Positions 6,020 through 8,200 of a DNA stretch of 8,200 nucleotides are shown piece after piece. Numbering within the stretch: position 1 is the stretch's first letter; each line of letters starts with the position of its first letter. The position numbers and the translations under genes are program-made. Under the pieces are notes generated by a model that worked only from the letters and a program-made list of their open reading frames with translations, made no database searches and had not been told where the DNA came from. Where the stretch lies: contig CAIVOO010000153.1 of the NCBI GenBank assembly GCA_903907555.1, forward strand, positions 1 to 8,200, in the 5' to 3' direction. The DNA comes from an uncultured archaeon (GTDB lineage: Archaea; Nanobdellota; Nanobdellia; Woesearchaeales; CAIVOO01).

Positions 6020-7792
6020 ATGGACAGAATACGCTCTCCGATATGCACTGTAGTGGGGCATGTTGACCACGGCAAGTCATCTATCTTAGACAAGATTAGA
6101 GGAACTGCTATCGTGCAGAGCGAGGCTGGGGGCATTACGCAGGCTATCGGGGCATCCATCATACCGCTTGATACAATAAAGAAAATATGCGGTCCCTTGC
6201 TTGAAAAGATGAATATCACATTCTCAATTCCAGGAATACTTTTCATTGACACTCCTGGGCACGCTGCTTTCACAAACATAAGAAAGCGCGGGGGAAACTT
6301 AGCTGATCTTGCAATTCTCGTTGTTGATATCAACGAAGGATTCAAGCCACAAACTATCGAATCTGTTCAAATACTAAAAAGCTACAAGACTCCCTTTATA
6401 ATCGCAGCCAATAAAATTGATTTAATTTCAGGATGGAAAACGAAAGATCCGCTTCTTCTAAAAAACATTGAACAGCAGAATCCTGACACAGTTGGCAGGA
6501 TTGAAACAAAGATGTATGAGCTTGTCGCACAGCTGGATAAGCTAGGCTTCCAGTCAGAAAGGTTCGACAGGGTTGATGATTACACAAAGCAGGTTGCGAT
6601 AGTGCCCTGCTGCGCAAAGTCTGGCGAGGGAATCCCAGAACTTCTGATGGTGCTTGTCGGGCTTGCACAAAAATATCTCGAGAATAATCTAAAGCTTAGC
6701 TCCGAAGTAGGAGAGGGCACAATAATTGAAGTGAAAGAAGAGAAAGGGCTTGGGAAGACAATGGATGTAATACTTTTCAATGGAATCATGAAGACAAACG
6801 ATCAGGTAGTTATCGGCGGATTGAACATTCCTATTGTCACAAAAATCCGCGCATTATTTCAGCCAGCCCCATTGACAGAGATGAGGGACAAGAAAGTAAA
6901 GTTCAAATCTGTGAAAGAGGTTGTTGCAGCTACAGGCGTTAAAATTTCTGCCCCAAACACAGAGGACGTTGTTGCGGGCATGCCGATAAAGGTTGCATCA
7001 AAAGATAATCTGGAAAAAATCAAGATTGCTATACAGCAGGAAATCCAGGAAGTAATTGTTGAAACAGAAAAAGATGGAATTGTCATGAAGGCTGACAGCC
7101 TTGGCTCGCTGGAAGCATTAGCTACAATCCTAAAAGAGAAAAACATTCACATAAGAAAGGCTTCTGTCGGAGACATATCAAAAAAAGACATTTCCGATGC
7201 TGAATCAAATTCTGAAAAGAATCCTTTTGAGGCTGTTGTAATAGGATTTAATGTCGAGGTTAGCCCTGATGCTGAATCATATGTGCAGAATGCAAAAGCA
7301 AAAGTGCTTACAAACAAAGTCATTTACCGATTGATAGAAGATTTTGAGGCATGGCAGGTTGCCGAGAGAACAAAGCAGGAGATGGCTAAATTCGGCGAGG
7401 TTACAAGGCCTTGCAAGATACAGCTTCTTCCTGGCTATGTCTTCAGGCAGAGCAACCCTGCAATTGTTGGATGTGAAATACTTTCCGGAATGGCAAGGAC
7501 AGGCATTGAGCTGATGAACTCTTCAGGAAAGACTGTGGCTTTCATAAAAGCTATTGAGTATGAGAAAGAAAGCATAACAACCGCAGAGAAAGGCAAGAGA
7601 GTTGCGATGTCTTTGGAGCGCGCAACAGTAGGAAGGCAAATTCACGAGGGTGATGTTCTTTATTCTGTGATTCCTGAACACCAGTACAGGGAGATGAAAA
7701 TTTTGAAGGAATACCTTTCGCAGGATGAAATACAGATTCTGAAGGAGATTGCTGAAATAATGCGCAAAGGCAATCCTGTATGGGGGATATAA
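6020..7792 (+). CDS. infB: Translation initiation factor aIF5B (IF-2 family GTPase)
   Basis: This 590-residue GTPase promotes ribosomal subunit joining and initiator tRNA placement. GTPase motifs in order are G1 GHVDHGKS (13-20), the switch I Thr within AGGITQAIGAS (T40), G3 DTPGH (77-81), G4 NKID (131-134) and G5 CAKSG (198-202, with Cys for the more usual Ser). Domain II spans about 225-330, the IF-2 domain III covers roughly 345-440 including KADSLGSLEAL (357-367), and domain IV runs to the C-terminus with the archaeal helical tail (EKGKRVAMSLE at 523-533, IHEGDVL at 541-547). The length is that of archaeal aIF5B, which lacks the long N-terminal extension of eukaryotic eIF5B. No intein interrupts the P-loop region, although archaeal infB is a known intein host. 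The start is leaderless from the shared TATA box. The last three codons (Trp-Gly-Ile) and the stop contain the G-run of the next gene, which overlaps by one base. Confidence 0.97.
   Translation: MDRIRSPICTVVGHVDHGKSSILDKIRGTAIVQSEAGGITQAIGASIIPLDTIKKICGPLLEKMNITFSIPGILFIDTPGHAAFTNIRKRGGNLADLAILVVDINEGFKPQTIESVQILKSYKTPFIIAANKIDLISGWKTKDPLLLKNIEQQNPDTVGRIETKMYELVAQLDKLGFQSERFDRVDDYTKQVAIVPCCAKSGEGIPELLMVLVGLAQKYLENNLKLSSEVGEGTIIEVKEEKGLGKTMDVILFNGIMKTNDQVVIGGLNIPIVTKIRALFQPAPLTEMRDKKVKFKSVKEVVAATGVKISAPNTEDVVAGMPIKVASKDNLEKIKIAIQQEIQEVIVETEKDGIVMKADSLGSLEALATILKEKNIHIRKASVGDISKKDISDAESNSEKNPFEAVVIGFNVEVSPDAESYVQNAKAKVLTNKVIYRLIEDFEAWQVAERTKQEMAKFGEVTRPCKIQLLPGYVFRQSNPAIVGCEILSGMARTGIELMNSSGKTVAFIKAIEYEKESITTAEKGKRVAMSLERATVGRQIHEGDVLYSVIPEHQYREMKILKEYLSQDEIQILKEIAEIMRKGNPVWGI
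7782..7786 (+). promoter_or_regulatory. GGGGG ribosome-binding site of the NIP7-like gene, inside the end of infB
   Basis: Five G followed by ATATA lead into the ATG at 7792. The run lies within the penultimate infB codons (TGG GGG). It gives the downstream gene its own ribosome entry despite the one-base overlap of stop and start. Confidence 0.6.
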
Positions 7793-8200
7793 TGCAGCAT
7801 TTCAAAGTCTTGAATTCTAAGGAAGTCAAGGAGCTTAACAAAATGATTCTTTCGAATTGGGGATGCGAGCTTGAAACAGAATGCGCTTTTCTAAAATCGT
7901 CAAGGGATAAGATATATCTTATATCTCGAGACATAACACAAATTGATGTATCAAAAATTAGAATTGATGTTGTCGGGCTTTATATTGGCGAACTTCAAGA
8001 TAACAGGTTCCGCATTTCCATTGAAGGCAGCCAGCTTATCGGCCCTACTGCAACAAAAAATCTTGTTGAAGTTTCTGAAGACGATATGAGAAGCTGGCTG
8101 AAAGGAAATGACATTCCCAATAATTCAAATTTCCATGGCGATGTGATTCTAAAGCACAAAACTGATTTTATAGGGTGCGGAAGCGCAGGAGCTGAAATTA
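7792..8200 (+). CDS. NIP7-like pre-PUA/PUA domain protein, 3'-truncated by the window edge
   Basis: About 136 codons are visible, starting at an ATG that overlaps the infB stop by one base (TAATG). The sequence matches the archaeal pre-PUA/PUA family related to eukaryotic NIP7. It has an N-terminal alpha/beta part with FLKSSRDKIYLISRDI (33-48), then VGLYIGEL (61-68), RISIEGSQLIGP (74-85) and the PUA segment HGDVILKHKTDFIGCG (115-130). PUA domains bind structured RNA, and NIP7 acts in ribosomal RNA processing and ribosome assembly in eukaryotes; the archaeal relatives are thought to act similarly. Family members are usually about 155-180 residues, so only a short C-terminal part should be missing. 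Co-transcription and probable translational coupling with aIF5B fit a translation/ribosome operon. It could alternatively be the N-terminal half of a longer PUA fusion, which the window end hides. Confidence 0.85.
   Translation, partial: MQHFKVLNSKEVKELNKMILSNWGCELETECAFLKSSRDKIYLISRDITQIDVSKIRIDVVGLYIGELQDNRFRISIEGSQLIGPTATKNLVEVSEDDMRSWLKGNDIPNNSNFHGDVILKHKTDFIGCGSAGAEI

Noticed and set aside
6020..6290. Possible intein in infB
   Set aside because: The GTPase motifs run without interruption and the length is normal.
5968..6345. N-terminal extension of Trm1 by 126 codons
   Set aside because: It is antisense to the infB GTPase motifs and precedes the conserved Trm1 N-terminus; the ATG at 5967 is well placed from the TATA box.
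7551..7934. Minus-strand frame of 127 codons across the infB end and the NIP7-like gene
   Set aside because: It is antisense to two well-supported genes and its translation shows no family signature.
1..8200. tRNA or rRNA genes, CRISPR arrays, insertion sequences
   Set aside because: No cloverleaf arms, spaced repeats, transposase motifs or terminal inverted repeats were found by eye on either strand.

Overview
The window reads as chromosomal DNA of an archaeon. The evidence is an archaeal-type prolyl-tRNA synthetase with a C-terminal Cys4 zinc module, a short aIF5B-type initiation factor, a Trm1 tRNA G26 dimethyltransferase, a NIP7-like pre-PUA/PUA protein, an AbrB-PhoU fusion, and archaeal TATA boxes centred about 26-28 bases upstream of several start codons. 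The AT-rich composition, compact layout and a large multidomain protein of no recognised family would fit a DPANN-type lineage such as Woesearchaeota or Pacearchaeota, but that placement is inference only.

Bases 1-1350 hold the 3' part of proS, whose N-terminus lies outside the window. A leaderless 46-residue zinc-ribbon gene follows at 1410-1550. The gap 1551-1929 has no plus-strand gene that I accept. On the minus strand it carries a small reading frame (1584-1766) with a well-placed TATA box but an in-frame TAA, and a 10-bp hairpin just before that stop.

Bases 1930-3861 encode the most unusual protein: two degenerate receiver-like domains, a divergent guanylate-kinase/PhnN-like P-loop kinase domain and a C-terminal domain I do not recognise. 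It converges on an AbrB-PhoU regulator (3858-4790, minus), and the two stop codons interlock in one TTAA. Upstream of phoU on the same strand is trm1 (4894-5967, minus).

trm1 is divergent from infB/aIF5B (6020-7792, plus). The 52-bp gap between them has one palindromic TTTAAA box at leaderless distance from both start codons. infB overlaps by one base with a NIP7-like gene (7792 to the window end, partial).

Two modes of translation start are visible. The zinc-ribbon gene, trm1, infB and probably the interrupted small frame are leaderless. The kinase-like gene, phoU and the NIP7-like gene instead have a run of five G placed 5-6 bases before the start codon. Most of the window serves translation: tRNA charging, tRNA modification, initiation and ribosome biogenesis. 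The kinase-fusion/PhoU pair is the accessory, possibly signalling, part.
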